Source: Actinomycetota bacterium
Lineage (GTDB): Bacteria > Actinomycetota > Thermoleophilia > Gaiellales > Gaiellaceae
Assembly: GCA_005885565.1 (NCBI GenBank)
Contig: VAXK01000234.1
Location: forward strand, 1-5,232
DNA length: 5,232 bases
Direction of reading: 5' to 3'
This document shows, one piece after another, positions 4,788 through 5,232 of the stretch. Below the pieces are notes generated by a model, which was not told the DNA's origin, made no database searches, and saw nothing but the letters and a program-made list of their open reading frames with translations. Both the position numbers and the translations under genes were made by a program. How positions within the stretch are numbered: the stretch's first letter is position 1; each line of letters starts with the position of its first letter.

Positions 4788-5232
4788 ATGAAGTCCTCCG
4801 CCCTCGACTACGACCTGCCGCCGGAGCTGATCGCGCAGCGTCCGGCGGAACGGCGCGACGAGTCCCGGCTGCTCGTCTACGACCGCTCGACCGGCGCCGT
4901 CCGCCACCGGAGCTTCGCCGACCTCCCGGACGAGGTGGGGGACGCGCTCGTCGTCGTCAACGACACGCGCGTCGTCCCCGCGCGGATCCGGCTCGAGCGC
5001 CCGCGCGGCGAGGTGCTCCTCGTCGAGCGCATGAACGGCGACGTGTGGGAAGGGCTCGCGCGGCCGACGAGGCGGCTGCGGCCGGGCCGGCGCTACGGCG
5101 ACGTCGAGCTCCTCGAGCACCTCGGCGAGGGACGCTGGCGCCTGCGCCTCCATGGTGAGCCGGCCGGCGAGGCGCCGCTCCCGCCCTACATCGTGGAACC
5201 GCTCGCCGATCCCGAGCGCTACCAGACCGTCT
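4788..5232 (+). CDS. queA: S-adenosylmethionine:tRNA ribosyltransferase-isomerase, N-terminal part (cut by window end)
   Basis: The first 148 residues of QueA, which transfers and isomerises the ribosyl group of S-adenosylmethionine onto 7-aminomethyl-7-deazaguanine at tRNA position 34, giving epoxyqueuosine in the queuosine pathway. It acts in the cytoplasm after Tgt has inserted the base. Hallmarks are an N-terminus like the family's (LDYDLPPELIAQRPAERRDE), the strand VVVNDTRVVPARI at 55-67, and LPPYIVEPL at 131-139 followed by DPERYQTV where the window ends. The full protein is usually about 340 residues, so more than half lies outside. Compared from memory with E. coli QueA, the stretch between NDTRV and PPYI is about 18 residues shorter; this is probably natural loop variation, since the frame is intact. 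The ATG at 4788 gives the family's usual N-terminus and has GGAG 4 nt upstream. tgt often follows queA but cannot be seen here. Confidence 0.95.
   Translation, partial: MKSSALDYDLPPELIAQRPAERRDESRLLVYDRSTGAVRHRSFADLPDEVGDALVVVNDTRVVPARIRLERPRGEVLLVERMNGDVWEGLARPTRRLRPGRRYGDVELLEHLGEGRWRLRLHGEPAGEAPLPPYIVEPLADPERYQTV

Noticed and set aside
4761..5153. Upstream extension of the helical-protein frame on the minus strand
   Set aside because: This part is antisense to the recognisable queA coding sequence and changes to Pro/Arg/Val-rich shadow composition.

Overview
The window is very GC-rich, with G or C at most third codon positions, GTG as well as ATG starts, and tightly packed genes in alternating orientation. 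This fits a high-GC actinobacterium. My guess, from the general look of the genes and not from a search, is the Thermoleophilia (Gaiellales/Solirubrobacterales). I see no mobile element, CRISPR array, tRNA or rRNA. Most of the window is ordinary chromosomal sequence.

Layout. (1) 1-67: the last codons of a plus-strand gene that enters from the left. (2) 83-116: a strong 12-bp hairpin between converging genes. (3) 128-1591, minus: a CPA1-type cation/proton antiporter with a C-terminal TrkA_C-like domain. (4) 1592-1687: a divergent, locally AT-rich control region with an inverted repeat. (5) 1688-2158, plus: a small secreted protein of unknown function with a CxxC motif. (6) 2194-2898, plus: an OmpR/PhoB-type response regulator. 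(7) 2895-4292, plus: a membrane histidine kinase that overlaps the regulator gene by 4 nt. (8) 4295-4314: a hairpin lying in the last codons of the next, converging gene. (9) 4296-4760, minus: a 154-residue, highly helical (coiled-coil-like) protein of unknown function. (10) 4761-4787: a 27-nt gap between two divergent start codons. (11) 4788 to the window end, plus: the N-terminal part of queA (queuosine tRNA modification).

How the genes may work together. The regulator and kinase form a standard two-component pair, translationally coupled at a GTGA overlap. The kinase has two membrane segments and an external sensor region. The secreted CxxC protein just upstream is on the same strand and may share their promoter. 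It is therefore a candidate target or accessory of the pair, but an intergenic hairpin could uncouple its expression from theirs. The antiporter shares the divergent control region and may or may not be co-regulated. The helical protein and queA share a very small divergent promoter region.

A recurring feature is that three starts (1591 minus, 1688 plus, 4760 minus) have no Shine-Dalgarno sequence and instead have a -10-like hexamer 7-10 nt upstream. This suggests leaderless transcripts. I found no clear new multi-gene system. The best candidates for something undescribed are the secreted CxxC protein beside the two-component pair and the helical protein divergent from queA.
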